DNA of 25,604 bases from Larix sibirica. Lineage: Eukaryota; Streptophyta; Pinopsida; Pinales; Pinaceae. Shown here piece by piece: positions 9,505 to 20,355 of this stretch. The position numbers were made by a program, and so were the translations under genes. Where the stretch lies: NCBI GenBank assembly GCA_004151065.3, contig NWUY0300004214.1, forward strand, positions 1-25,604. The letters run 5' to 3'. Below the pieces are notes generated by a model. That model worked only from the letters and a program-made list of their open reading frames with translations. It made no database searches and was not told where the DNA came from. Within the stretch, counting starts at the first letter, position 1, and each line of letters starts with the position of its first letter.

Positions 9505-10188
9505 GTGGTCTGAACTTTTCGAAGGAAGCACCAAGGCTGATAATTCTACCTTGCCATAACAATAGATTCACATAGCAAGGACATATCCAAACATGAGGTC
9601 ACATGCTGATCTCCACTTTATCTTTTATTATTCCAATTATAGACGCTATTTCCTGTATCTACATCTATTAACTTCGATTTTTCTATGAAATTCCCAAATG
9701 CTTTGTTTTTCATCCCCAAAATCCTCCTTCCTCCCTTTGTTTCCCTCAAGGACGCTATCATATTGAAATCCCCTCCAATGATCCAATGTGTGTTCTCTAC
9801 CCATCTACTAACTCCCTCTAAAGATTCTAAAGATTCTAGCTTTTTTTGTTGCATTTGGGTCCATAAACATTGGAGATCACCCCACCAATCATTGTTCCAA
9901 CAATCTGAAATTATATGGAAAGGGATCTCAAAGTAGCTAATAAATTAGATAGACATAACTCTATAGGGTTCCATAGGATTTCCAAGCCTCTTGCAGCTCC
10001 ATTTGCATCAATTGCTATTGCCTCGCTTCCCTTCCATGCTCTTCTACCTTTTTCTCTGATAGCATCTTCCTGACATTTGGTTTCTTGAAGCAACAAAACC
10101 ATCGTCTTTTCTTTCCTTATATTTTTTCTTAGGATTCTAATTTTTTGGGAGTTACTTGCCCCCTTATATTCCAAGTTATAACTTTCAT
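9505..10188 (-). pseudogene. LINE ORF2 AP-type endonuclease domain
   Basis: The apurinic-endonuclease fold motifs appear in order: WNIRG at the start, LLLQETKC (metal-binding Glu) in the segment 9911-10174, WIIGGDFNMIASLRETKGG in 9618-9854, and SSDHWL at about 9505-9513, the closing Ser-Asp-His motif. In L1 elements this domain cuts one target strand to prime reverse transcription. The motif residues are visible but lie in three different frames (shift near 10160, stop at 9911-9913, stop at 9618-9620), so no functional protein can be made. Confidence 0.88.
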
Positions 10189-10277
10189 TGAGTTCGATTA
10201 CTTAACTCTAAAAGACTTGCCTTGATTTTGGGATATTGTCCATATTCCACCAATTTGATACCAACTTCTGTTATTCT

Positions 10278-10460
10278 TTACTTGTTTCTCTTCCTTCCTT
10301 GTTTCTCTCCATTGTCCATAAACTCAAATTTATTCTCCTTTGTTATCTCCAAAGACATCCCCAATTGAGGGGATTCCTTCACCCGCAATATAGCCTCCTG
10401 AAGCAGTTCTACTTGTCGAAAGGGTACCTACCCCTTTCCTTTATCGTCACAAGCTCTTTC
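10278..10460 (-). pseudogene. Possible C-terminal remnant of LINE ORF1
   Basis: About 90 bases before the ORF2 start, a minus-strand frame ends at a TAA (10278-10280) with ENKFEFMDNGEKQGRKRNK. Position and charge suit the tail of a plant L1 ORF1 (RNA-binding protein), but no RRM or zinc knuckle is present, because the LINE is truncated just upstream. Weak call. Confidence 0.3.
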
Positions 10461-10465
10461 GATCC

Positions 10466-11063
10466 CCTTCAGATCCTTCAACTAAAACAAAAATCCTTTG
10501 TCTAGAGCCAAGAAACTGAGAAGGCATTCTTATCCTTAAAGGATGCCATGTGCACTACACTAGTATTAGCAATGCATGACTTCACTAAGACTTTTGTGTT
10601 AGAATGTGATGCCTTAGGAAGAGGCCTTAGAGTAGTATGGATGCGAGAAGGATTCCCTTTATCCTTATCCATTAAGCAATTATGTGATCAAAATTTGTGC
10701 AAATCTACATATGAAAAAAAGAAGATGCCCATCCTTCATGCAATTGATACATGCCACCCATATTTAATAAGGAAGCATTTCCAAATCAAGGTTTAACATA
10801 GTTTAAAATATTTCTTTAAACAAAGTTTGTAATCACCAGAGTAGCGTAAGTGGGTTACTAAGGTGTCGAGCTATTATGATGAGATTATATATAAGAAGAG
10901 TAGAGAAAATGTGGTAGTTGATGCATTGTCTAGGAAATTTAAGGAGAAGGGATCCACATTTGTATTATCCTTACTAGTTCCAGGTTGGCTTGAGGAAGCA
11001 CGTCAAGAATGGATGGTGAATGACATCATAAGGCAACTCATCCAAAGGCTTCAGAAAGACTGA
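10466..11063 (+). pseudogene. pol: Ty3/gypsy RNase H domain, decayed
   Basis: Gypsy pol resumes here in one frame: LKQKSFV, a stop at 10503-10505, SQETEKAFLSLKDAM, TKTFVLECDALGRGLRVV (first Asp), KSTYEKKKMPILHAIDTCHP (Glu), then HSLKYFF, SPE, KWVTKV, YYDEIIYKKSRENVVVDALS (last Asp). Stops at 10794-10796, 10830-10832 and 10842-10844 replace residues in otherwise aligned blocks, and the Asp expected just before HSLKYF is missing. It is the C-terminal continuation of the RT cut at 4540, which shows that the LINE interrupted an originally continuous gene. Confidence 0.92.
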
Positions 11064-11574
11064 AACCTTCCAACTAGGTATACATGGAACTGATATACAT
11101 TGAGGTATAAAGAGCACTTTTTTTGGCACTGAATTCAACCTTAAAATAACAAATCTTAGAGGAGTTGCATTCATCACCCACATCAAGTCACTTAGGATTT
11201 CATAAAACCTATGAAATATTAAGTGCTCATTCTTTTGGGAATGCATGAAAATAGACATCTAAAACTTTGTCACAACCTATGACACTTGTCAATGGCACAA
11301 GGGAGAGATGGTGAAGTCACCAGGTGCCGCCTAGCCTCTGTTGATTCCAACCCATATATGGATTGATATCTCTATGGATTTTATAATAAGGCTTCATAGA
11401 GCTAGTAAGAAATCATCCATAGTGGTAGTTAATCACCTTTCCAATAATGATCACTTTTGTTTCTTGTCACACCCTTTAACACCATCAATTGTTGCACAAG
11501 TCTTCATGGATTAGATTTTTAAGTTACATTGCATGCGAACTTCCATTAGTATTACCTTATTAGGACCCTACATT
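11064..11574 (+). pseudogene. pol: Ty3/gypsy integrase, first half, running into the palindrome spacer
   Basis: From about 11160 the N-terminal zinc-binding region is poorly preserved (HLGFHKTYE, HSFGNA, then FVTTYDTCQWHKGEM, where one expected Cys is Tyr). The catalytic core begins with THIWIDISMDFI; the Asp codon is 11377-11379. VVVNHLSNNDHFCFLS and VAQVFMD follow, with a TAG at 11512-11514. Inside the spacer a one-base shift leads to DPTF, the second catalytic Asp (11564-11566). The continuation is found after the n, at 23147. The codon at 11389-11391 is AGG (Arg) where the right arm has GGT (Gly), the residue typical of the family. Confidence 0.88.
11509..11574. other. Palindrome centre: 66-bp spacer (hairpin loop)
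   Basis: This is the only unpaired part of the 23-kb palindrome. It is flanked by TTCATG (11503-11508) and CATGAA (11575-11580), complementary hexamers. A 3' end finishing in CATGAA could fold back on TTCATG 66 bases upstream and prime synthesis of the right arm. The spacer itself is ordinary integrase coding sequence. Confidence 0.9.
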
Positions 11575-11580
11575 CATGAA
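11518..11580 (+). repeat. 63-bp direct repeat, copy 1 (at the palindrome centre)
   Basis: Identical to 23084-23146, the first 63 bases after the n. The match stops exactly where the right arm departs (11581 g versus 23147 c). The same integrase sequence is therefore present twice, once leading into the inverted arm and once into the expected continuation. Confidence 0.97.
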
Positions 11581-12019
11581 GACTTGTGCAACAATTGATG
11601 GTGTTAAAGGGTGTGACAAGAAACAAAAGTGATCATTATTGGAAAGGTGATTAACTACCACTATGGATGATTTCTTACTAGCTCTATGAAGACCTATTAT
11701 AAAATCCATAGAGATATCAATCCATATATGGGTTGGAATCAACAGAGGCTAGGCGGCACCTGGTGACTTCACCATCTCTCCCTTGTGCCATTGACAAGTG
11801 TCATAGGTTGTGACAAAGTTTTAGATGTCTATTTTCATGCATTCCCAAAAGAATGAGCACTTAATATTTCATAGGTTTTATGAAATCCTAAGTGACTTGA
11901 TGTGGGTGATGAATGCAACTCCTCTAAGATTTGTTATTTTAAGGTTGAATTCAGTGCCAAAAAAAGTGCTCTTTATACCTCAATGTATATCAGTTCCATG
12001 TATACCTAGTTGGAAGGTT
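11575..12019 (-). pseudogene. pol: Mirror copy of gypsy integrase, first half
   Basis: Reverse-complement copy of 11064-11508. The minus-strand frame 11560-11742 gives THIWIDISMDFIIGLHRAS, with Gly at the codon (11692-11694) that is Arg in the left arm. This copy ends at the palindrome centre without the rest of the integrase, so it is cut in mid-domain. Confidence 0.85.
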
Positions 12020-12617
12020 TCAGTCTTTCTGAAGCCTTTGGATGAGTTGCCTTATGATGTCATTCACCATCCATTCTTGACGTGCTTCCTCAAGCCAACC
12101 TGGAACTAGTAAGGATAATACAAATGTGGATCCCTTCTCCTTAAATTTCCTAGACAATGCATCAACTACCACATTTTCTCTACTCTTCTTATATATAATC
12201 TCATCATAATAGCTCGACACCTTAGTAACCCACTTACGCTACTCTGGTGATTACAAACTTTGTTTAAAGAAATATTTTAAACTATGTTAAACCTTGATTT
12301 GGAAATGCTTCCTTATTAAATATGGGTGGCATGTATCAATTGCATGAAGGATGGGCATCTTCTTTTTTTCATATGTAGATTTGCACAAATTTTGATCACA
12401 TAATTGCTTAATGGATAAGGATAAAGGGAATCCTTCTCGCATCCATACTACTCTAAGGCCTCTTCCTAAGGCATCACATTCTAACACAAAAGTCTTAGTG
12501 AAGTCATGCATTGCTAATACTAGTGTAGTGCACATGGCATCCTTTAAGGATAAGAATGCCTTCTCAGTTTCTTGGCTCTAGACAAAGGATTTTTGTTTTA
12601 GTTGAAGGATCTGAAGG
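12020..12617 (-). pseudogene. pol: Mirror copy of gypsy RNase H
   Basis: Reverse complement of 10466-11063 with identical translations, including the same in-frame stops. The shared stops show that decay preceded the duplication. Confidence 0.92.
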
Positions 12618-14174
12618 GGATCGAAAGAGCTTGTGACGATAAAGGAAAGGGGTAGGTACCCTTTCGACAAGTAGAACTGCTTCAGGAGGCTATATTGCGG
12701 GTGAAGGAATCCCCTCAATTGGGGATGTCTTTGGAGATAACAAAGGAGAATAAATTTGAGTTTATGGACAATGGAGAGAAACAAGGAAGGAAGAGAAACA
12801 AGTAAAGAATAACAGAAGTTGGTATCAAATTGGTGGAATATGGACAATATCCCAAAATCAAGGCAAGTCTTTTAGAGTTAAGTAATCGAACTCAATGAAA
12901 GTTATAACTTGGAATATAAGGGGGCAAGTAACTCCCAAAAAATTAGAATCCTAAGAAAAAATATAAGGAAAGAAAAGACGATGGTTTTGTTGCTTCAAGA
13001 AACCAAATGTCAGGAAGATGCTATCAGAGAAAAAGGTAGAAGAGCATGGAAGGGAAGCGAGGCAATAGCAATTGATGCAAATGGAGCTGCAAGAGGCTTG
13101 GAAATCCTATGGAACCCTATAGAGTTATGTCTATCTAATTTATTAGCTACTTTGAGATCCCTTTCCATATAATTTCAGATTGTTGGAACAATGATTGGTG
13201 GGGTGATCTCCAATGTTTATGGACCCAAATGCAACAAAAAAAGCTAGAATCTTTAGAATCTTTAGAGGGAGTTAGTAGATGGGTAGAGAACACACATTGG
13301 ATCATTGGAGGGGATTTCAATATGATAGCGTCCTTGAGGGAAACAAAGGGAGGAAGGAGGATTTTGGGGATGAAAAACAAAGCATTTGGGAATTTCATAG
13401 AAAAATCGAAGTTAATAGATGTAGATACAGGAAATAGCGTCTATAATTGGAATAATAAAAGATAAAGTGGAGATCAGCATGTGACCTCATGTTTGGATAT
13501 GTCCTTGCTATGTGAATCTATTGTTATGGCAAGGTAGAATTATCAGCCTTGGTGCTTCCTTCGAAAAGTTCAGACCACTGGCTCGTTAGCTTGTGATGGA
13601 GTGGGTTTGGTTACCTTGCTAGAAAGCCTTTTCATTTTGAGCATTTATGGTTAGGGGATAAGGACTTCAAGACGATGGTGCAATAATGGAGAGAGGAGTT
13701 GGAAGTACCACGGGGATCAAGTATGTACCAATTTCAATAGAAATTAAAAACTACTAAAGGAAAAATATTAATATGGAACAAATAAGAATTTGAGAATATT
13801 TTCCAAGATAAAAGAAGGCTGGAAATCTAACTAGACGAAATCCAATTGGATGGCATGCAAAATGGATATACAAAATAACTTAAGGCACATGAAACTAATA
13901 TCTTGGAACAAATTGATTCTAGGGAGTCTCAGGAGAATATCCCGTGGAAGCAGAAATCAAGGAATATGTGGTTAAAAGAAGGAGAACGAAACAACAATTT
14001 CTTCCATAGATCAACAATTCAACATTGAAAAAGAATAAAGTACTAAGGATGAAGAAGGAGGATGGGAAACCGGTTGAGACTCGAGAAGAGATTGAAGAGG
14101 AATTGGTGAATTACTTCAAGGACATTATGGAGGAGCCACGATATGATAGATTGGCCGATATTGCGAGGATTACC

Positions 14175-15029
14175 TAGCATATCCCATCTTTGGTGTCTAA
14201 CACCCAAAATGACATATTGATGCGGCTAGTGGAAATGAAGGAAGTTGAAGAAGCAGATAAACAAATGGAATATGGGAAATCCTCTAGGTCGGATGGCTTC
14301 ATAACTAATTTCTTTCACCACTTATGGGATATGATCAAGGAGGAGTTGTTGAGAATAGTGGAATACTCAGGAAGATCCAAAGGAGTGTTAGCGACCTTCA
14401 ATGCCACGTTCTTAACTCCTATTCCCAAAAGTGATGGAGCAAACACTCCAGGTAAATTTGGACCAATTTCGTTGTGCAATGTTATCTATAAAATTATAAC
14501 TAAAGTCATAGCCAATAGGATGAAACCTCTCATTCCCGCACTGATCTCGCTGGAGCAATCGGGATTCATGGAGGAAAGGAAAATATTGGATGGGATAATT
14601 CTAGTGCATGAGGCGATTCATTCCTTAAAAATAAGAAAGAAGATGAGGATGCTACTCAAGCTTGATATTTATAAATCATACGAAAAAATAAGTTGGCAGT
14701 TCAAGAGGGAGATGTTGAAGGATTTTGGTTTTTGGGATGCTTGGGTGGGATGGATCATGAGTTTGACTTTATCAGCCTTCTTCTCAATATTTTTGAATGG
14801 ATCCCCAACCCCCAGCTTTAGGCCATCTAGGGGAATTAGACAAGGGGATCCACTTTCCCCCTTTCTTTTCATTCTATTGGCAAGAGGGATGGGTAGGACA
14901 ATCAAGGAAATGATGGAGAGGCATGAAATTAGATGCTTGAGCTTACATCCTTTGGTGACAAAATACTTCCACCAACAATTCATTGATGATACAATGTTAA
15001 TGGGTCACCCATTGGTTCAAGTAGCATGA
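14175..15029 (+). pseudogene. Mirror copy of LINE reverse transcriptase open piece
   Basis: Identical in translation to 8054-8908 on the other strand: 279 codons between a TAG at 14175 and a TGA at 15027, with the LDI, RQGDP and FIDD motifs. It is a duplicate of one gene fragment and not a second independent LINE. Confidence 0.93.
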
Positions 15030-16566
15030 GCAATTAAAAAAATGTTTAAACATGTTCTCTGTCACCTTAGGACTTGAAGTTAATGAAGATAAATATTAGG
15101 TTTTCTTCTTGATCAACACTCCCTGGACTACCCAACTTAATATTCTATGCATTTTGGGATTCCAAGGGAGCTCCCTTCCATCCAAATATTTAGGGGCCTC
15201 TCTGGATGACTCTATTATTAGGAAATATTCTTGGATGTATTTTCTTGACCAGATGAAATAGAAGTTAGCAAATTGGGTGTTGAAACCCCTCAACTTGACA
15301 ATTGGATTGGTATTGGTAAAATCAGTCCTTCGATCCATGGCAATCTATTTATTTTCAGCGATGGAAACACCAAAGGCAGTTCTGAAAGAGATAAGGAATA
15401 TGCAAAGAAAGTTTCTTTGGGGGGAAACACAAGAGAGGATCAAATGAGCGTTGGTTAGTTGGGATAATATATGTATGCCTAAATTACAAGGTGGCCTAGG
15501 CCTAAGATATCCAAAGAATAAAATCAAGGTCTTGGGTGCTAAAATATGGTGGAGGTGGGTAACCCACAAAGAGGAACCATGGCATAAAATATGGCACTGT
15601 AAGTATGATCAAGTTTGGAATAAACAAGATCTTATCATATTTGCAGAACTGAAGCCTAGATCTTATATTTGGAGGACAATTATTCAAGGAAGAAGTTTAA
15701 TTCAGGAACATAGTTTTTGGGAAATATGAAATGGAGGCGATGTGTAATTTTTGCAAGACTCTTGGAAACAACTCCCAAACCTTGTTCATCACCTAGAAGC
15801 GCCTGGTTTTCAAGTTGTTTGCCAAGAAAGGGGATGGATGAAAGTAAAGGAATTCTAGCATGAGATATCGGGGGAAGGAGATTTCAGATGATGGAATCCA
15901 CATGAATGGGGGAGACTGAATCGTCAAGAAGAGGAGCCCCAAAGACTATGGGAAACCATCTAAGAGTGGCATATTTGGATCCAGAGGGGACTAGACAAAC
16001 TGAGGTGGGGATTATCACCAAAATGATCTTTTAACCTAAAGGAAGCTTACATTTTATGGACGGGACAAAGAGAGTTTACAAAACAAGAAGTATGGAATAA
16101 AATATGGAAGGTAAATATCTGGCCCAAGGTGGAAACATTCTTGTGGTTGGTAGTCAAAAGGCGAATCTCGACAGGGGAAAATCCAAGCAAGAGAGGGATA
16201 GTTGGCCCATCCCGTTGTGTTATGTGTTCCCAAGCAAAGGAAACGATGGACCCCTTGCTAGATGCATGCACATTTGTATCAACATTATGGGACACAACTA
16301 CTAAAGTATTCTAAAATTTGAACCGTGTTCATGGTAGACCGAAACTATCTATCAAAGAATGAATAGTTAAACCATTTCAAAATACAATTATCAATATAAT
16401 CTGGCAAATATTTCTAGGATTTTTGTTTTGGGAAATATGGAAGGAAAGGAATCAACATATTTTTCAAGACAAGAGCGATTCGTAGAATGGAGTATGGACT
16501 AAGATCAAGCTACATATTCTTGAGACTCTCCAGATGACCAATTGGAGTGAATAGGACTAGCAAGCC

Positions 16567-17100
16567 TTGGATCAACAAAGAAGTATTCTTGAAAATAGGG
16601 AAGTGAGATCTCTTCCAAGTTTTATTAGGCTAAATAAATTAAGGATGGTAGAGGATTTAAGCCCAAACTATTGGTGTGCTCCCCCAGAGGGGTATATCAA
16701 ACTTAATTTTGATGGGGCATCCAAAGGGAACCTGGGTTTGGCTGGTTTTGGAGGGATATTTCAAAACCACTAGGGGGGGGATTTTGGAAGCTTATACATG
16801 ATACATAGGAACATAAATTAATAATGCTTCTAAATTGGAGGACCTTCTGTATGGGATAAAGATGGTGATTTAGAAGGATTGTACACCACTAATAGTGGAA
16901 GGTTACTCCAAAATAATATTATCAATGGAAAGGGAATTACAAAAGGACTAACAAGTAGCATCTAGATTATAGACTAGAGAAATTAATTTCCTTGCTATGT
17001 CAAATTTGGGCCCTCTCTTTCAACAACGTCAAACATAATGGCAATAAGGTAGTGGATATCCTAGCAAACAAAGGAGAGAAGGATCGCATAAACAATACAT
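16567..17100 (+). pseudogene. Mirror copy of LINE RNase H
   Basis: Reverse complement of 5983-6516. NFDGASKGN, KLEDLLYGIK, VEGYSK (Tyr in place of the catalytic Asp) and GNKVVDILANKG read on the plus strand with the same stops. Confidence 0.88.
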
Positions 17101-17641
17101 AAGGTAAGCTGTAGTCGATTGGAGATCAGACATGGGTCAACCAATGTGAACTCCTTGCAGCTCATGATATTAGCATCCCTGATGTGGGTAACGGAGAGGC
17201 AAGGGAGGAGGATGCATAGAATGTGATGCCCCACGTGCCTACGCCTAGAGGAGTATCTTTTCGTGTCATAAATTATGACCTCATGCAGGGTGTTAATTAA
17301 GGCAATGGTTATTGTTGGAAGAGGGGCTAGTTGATGTTAGGTGGAGATTGCAGTAATGAGTCTGTATGGGAGAGGAGGGACTACGAGATTAAAGCTATGG
17401 AGAATAATGGCATAAAGTGCGCTGGTGTGGGAGGATTGGTCAAAGGTATGAACTCCAATTAGGATTTTGGGGAGATAATAGAGGTCATTATGAGAATTTA
17501 TGGTGGCATGGGTTCTTATTCAGGTAGAGGAATGCAAACTAGGTGTGAGTGTTACCAGTTGGAAACTTTGGTTATTTTCATCCCCATGAAAGGAGATATT
17601 TGGTGCTTGGGAACAACCTAGAATACCGGTGGTTGGGGTCG

Positions 17642-18217
17642 ATGGAGACCAAGGGGAAACGAGCTAAGTGAGAAGTGAAGGGGAAAAGGGTGGCTATTAC
17701 ACCTCGAGCCACCAGAGAGCAAAAGCAGGCTGGTCAGGAAACCCAATTCTTTAAATCTAGAATCCTTGTTTTCATTAAAGAGGAAATTGAGGAAATTGAG
17801 TGGGGTCTTTGGGACCAAGTCCACAATATGCAGATGAGTGAGGATTTTGATGAGCTCATAGAGTGGGTGCAAGACTCTGGTTCAGTGCGAGGTTGTAAGG
17901 AAGCCTATGACCGTATAGTTTCGACCTTCTAGGTGATGAAGGGCATTTTCTCCTGGGTTCTTATGGAGAGAACTAAAAAAGAAGAAGGGGATATGGATCT
18001 AATTCAAGCGTGGAAAGACGACAATGTTGATTGCTGCTTGATGCATCGTAAGGTGGATCTCATTGCAAGTAAATTGGGGATAAGATTCCTTCCTCGTTCG
18101 ACGCCGATGGTTGGGTTTGCAGAAGCTCCTCCATAGCCAGCTCAACCTGCTCCAACAATGGATGGAATCATCACAGCTCCACCACAACCTGTTCATCATG
18201 CTGCTCGACTTGATTAA
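17642..18217 (+). pseudogene. Mirror copy of the unrecognised LINE 3' frame
   Basis: Reverse complement of 4866-5441. ATG at 17642, TGA at 17669-17671, TAG at 17930-17932, TAG at 18134-18136, TAA at 18215-18217, all in one frame without any shift. The in-frame stops are the same in both arms. Confidence 0.5.
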
Positions 18218-18542
18218 GGGAACCTTCAGGTTCTGTAGCTATTTTATTCTTTTGGTCATTTGACGTTCAATCGTTATTTTGTTAGTGTCATTACTAGTGT
18301 GTCTGATAGGGTCGTCAATGATATAGTTAGCTACAAGTCTGTGGTAATTGTATATGTATATTATGTCAATAGTTATCCTCATAGTAGTGGGATGGTTTTG
18401 GTTTTGGTTGATATGGTGTGGGAAGACTGACAGAGCAATGTCATATGCCTGATTTCATGGCTCTGGATTTGAATTGTACTATTGGACATGCCATCTTTTT
18501 GAAGTAATATAATATAGCCTTACTTACCAAAAAAAAGGAAGG

Positions 18543-19252
18543 ATATGCATTTGTTCCACAATTTTTTACGAATTTTTGTAGTAGCTAGTAAATCCATGGA
18601 ACTTGTGCAAGATCTTAAGGGTCTTGGGGCATGGATAGGATTTCATAGTTGCCACTTTCTTGGGGTCCACACGTACTCCATTTGAAATCATAGTATGACC
18701 CATATATTCAAACTTAGTAACCCTAAAAGAACATTTGGAACACTTCACAAATAATGGATGGCCCTTTAATAATTGCAAGGCACAATCAAAATGATCTAGG
18801 TGGCCTTCACATGTTGTAACAAAGATTAATATATCATCAAAGAAGGGAAACACAAAATTGTGGAGGAAAGGTCGCAAGATCATTTTTCATGAAACTCTAA
18901 TAGGTGGATGGTACATTGCAAAGGAAAACATACATTATTAAAATATCATAATGGCCCTCAAGGGTGTAGAAAGACGGTCCAGTTTAGTCAAGAACTTTTC
19001 TCCAAGAATCTTGTATAGGAGGTCATCATAGACTGAAATAGGAAATTTATCCTTGATAGTCAACTTATTGAGAGCTCAAAAATCAAGAAACATCCATAAA
19101 GTCCCCTCCTTTTTCAACACTATAACCACTGGTGAGGAATAAGGTATGGTACTAGGATGAATGATGACATCCCAAAACAACTTGTGAATGAATTTTTTGA
19201 TTTCATTCTTTTGTGCAAAGGGATGTCGATAAGGGCATACATTAGGGGGTTG
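18543..19252 (-). pseudogene. pol: Mirror copy of gypsy reverse transcriptase
   Basis: Reverse complement of 3831-4540. The open part 18566-18883 gives FFDDILIF and SKCSFRVTKFEYMGH; the N-terminal part carries the same stop in place of Arg. Confidence 0.9.
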
Positions 19253-19364
19253 AATTCATAGAATTAGTAGAATACCATGACCATGCTCCCCATGGGTCGA
19301 TGGTAAATCCTTGGATTTTTCAAAAAATTCTTTATGTTAAGAGAGAACCAACTACAAGTTCAGA

Positions 19365-20079
19365 TTAATGTGCTATGGGGGTGTGTCCACTACTTGGATG
19401 GCATTGAATTGTGCAATAATACTTGAGTGAACTTTCTTTAATAACTTTTGCATATGATGGGAGGTGATAATTTCTAAATAACCTAAAGTAATCCCTTTGA
19501 TATTCCTTAGTGAAGCTTATATATAGGTCCTTGAAATCCGCGATGATCAATCCCAAAGTCCTTAGCCATTTTCCCTCCAAAAATATACATCATAATCACC
19601 CGATTGTTTTAATGATGAATCCAACCGAGGATTCAAAACGTTGACTAAAAAATGGAAACTGTGGATACTCCAAAAAACTACTCTTCAACAAAAATGTGTG
19701 TTTTGAGATGGTAGTCACTCATTTGTATTTTCACGTTTTCACATCAACCCCCACATTTCATCATACCACCATTTGTTATCATAATTTGGAAATTTGGTAT
19801 AGGCTAGACATATCAATGGGTTTATTTTTCTACTCACCTACAAATAAAATTATGGGTGTTTTCACTATCAATTAAATGTTTGGTATGTTGAGAAACCTAA
19901 TAAGACATGGAGAAAAATTTGGAGTTCCTTCTTAGGAGCTTGAAAAGTGTTGTTATGTCCTTTGGGTGATCATGTGGGGATACATCTATTTCAAAAAAAT
20001 TGTGTTCTTTGCATTTGTTCCCTCTGAAATATCATTCATCATAGTGATAAAAAATTATGAGGCATTGTTTTGCCATCAC
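19365..20079 (-). pseudogene. pol: Mirror copy of gypsy protease region
   Basis: Reverse complement of 3004-3718, including the KWLRTLG segment (19365-19580 open frame) and the same frameshifts. Confidence 0.72.
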
Positions 20080-20139
20080 TTATAGAGACAACTTGTAGAT
20101 TTTTTAATGGTAGTGTATTGGAGGTGTTTGGAGTAGCAG

Positions 20140-20338
20140 TCAAGATTTTTTGTGACTGATGAAGAATTCCCCAAGAAAAGAATCAGAGAATCCATCTGTG
20201 TGGATTAAAAATTTCTCAAAGGATGTAATATGGTCCATAATTGTGCCGCTTTGGCGTAATTTGGTCAAACACAATTTTACATATAACAACCCGTACTGTC
20301 GTCGTAGTTCATTTTTATGCCGAACGACAACGACATTC
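20140..20338 (-). pseudogene. gag: Mirror copy of gag core
   Basis: Reverse complement of 2745-2943, with LRQSGTIMDHITSFEKF and the same stop at the end. Confidence 0.68.
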
Positions 20339-20355
20339 TCTGAAAACGATATGTT

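Larger units (their letters stand above)
5783..10188 (-). pseudogene. LINE ORF2 polyprotein (endonuclease-RT-zf-RVT-RNase H), disabled
   Basis: ORF2 starts at an ATG at 10188 (MKVITWNIRG) and can be followed through all domains of a plant L1 ORF2 to a TAA at 5783-5785, about 1,470 codons, a normal length for the family. It would encode the enzyme that nicks target DNA and reverse-transcribes the LINE RNA in place. A one-base shift occurs right after WNIRG (about 10160). Further frameshifts and stops are scattered throughout; for example a TAG at 8907-8909 just before the RT block and a TGA at 8054-8056 after it. After RNase H the same frame continues with acidic and Pro-containing residues (NGEAREEDA, HVPTPRGVSF). 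It stays fairly open beyond the TAA to about 5405, so the true C-terminus is uncertain. Confidence 0.9.
4547..10461 (-). mobile_element. L1-like LINE with RNase H, 5'-truncated, inserted in gypsy pol
   Basis: A minus-strand non-LTR retrotransposon of about 5.9 kb separates the gypsy RT thumb from its RNase H. Its 3' end is an A8 tract (T8 at 4547-4554 on the plus strand). In element order it has a short ORF1 remnant, ORF2 (endonuclease, RT, zf-RVT, RNase H), an extra 3' frame and a 3' UTR. The 5' end lies at about 10461, where gypsy similarity resumes. Possible target-site duplications are ATCCTTCC (4539-4546) and ATCCCCTTC (10462-10470). They match imperfectly, so the 5' boundary is good only to about 15 bases. 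Truncation at the 5' end fits target-primed reverse transcription. Confidence 0.88.
2033..11574 (+). mobile_element. Ty3/gypsy (chromovirus-type) retrotransposon, decayed, split by a LINE
   Basis: Gag, protease, reverse transcriptase, RNase H and integrase follow each other on the plus strand in the Ty3/gypsy order. The element is interrupted by a minus-strand LINE at about 4547-10461. Its 3' part (rest of integrase, chromodomain, possible LTR) lies beyond the n at 23083, because the inverted copy has been placed in between. The chromodomain remnant at 23738-23901 points to the chromovirus lineage. Stops and frameshifts occur in every domain, so the element cannot be autonomous. No 5' LTR or primer-binding site was identified. 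The coordinates cover only the part left of the palindrome centre. Confidence 0.85.
12895..17300 (+). pseudogene. Mirror copy of LINE ORF2 polyprotein
   Basis: This is the copy in which the LINE can be read on the plus strand. ATG at 12895; WNIRG at 12910-12924 followed by a one-base frameshift; QETKC near 12996; GGDFN near 13307; SDH at 13570-13578; TAG at 14175-14177; RT open piece 14190-15029 with KLDI, RQGDP and FIDD; linker KLQGGLGLRYP near 15480; zf-RVT near 16120-16310; RNase H 16567-17100 with NFDGAS and VVDILA; TAA at 17298-17300. It carries the same stops and shifts as the left copy. Confidence 0.9.
12622..18536 (+). mobile_element. Mirror copy of the L1-like LINE (plus strand)
   Basis: Reverse complement of 4547-10461, so here the LINE reads on the plus strand: possible ORF1 tail (12623-12805), ORF2 (12895-17300), extra 3' frame (17642-18217), 3' UTR and the A8 tract at 18529-18536. 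One base differs from the left copy (15190 versus 7893). No other difference was noticed. Confidence 0.88.

Noticed and set aside
11509-11574. Regulatory stem-loop or replication origin at the palindrome centre
   Set aside because: The spacer is ordinary integrase coding sequence with a second copy after the n, and has no special composition.
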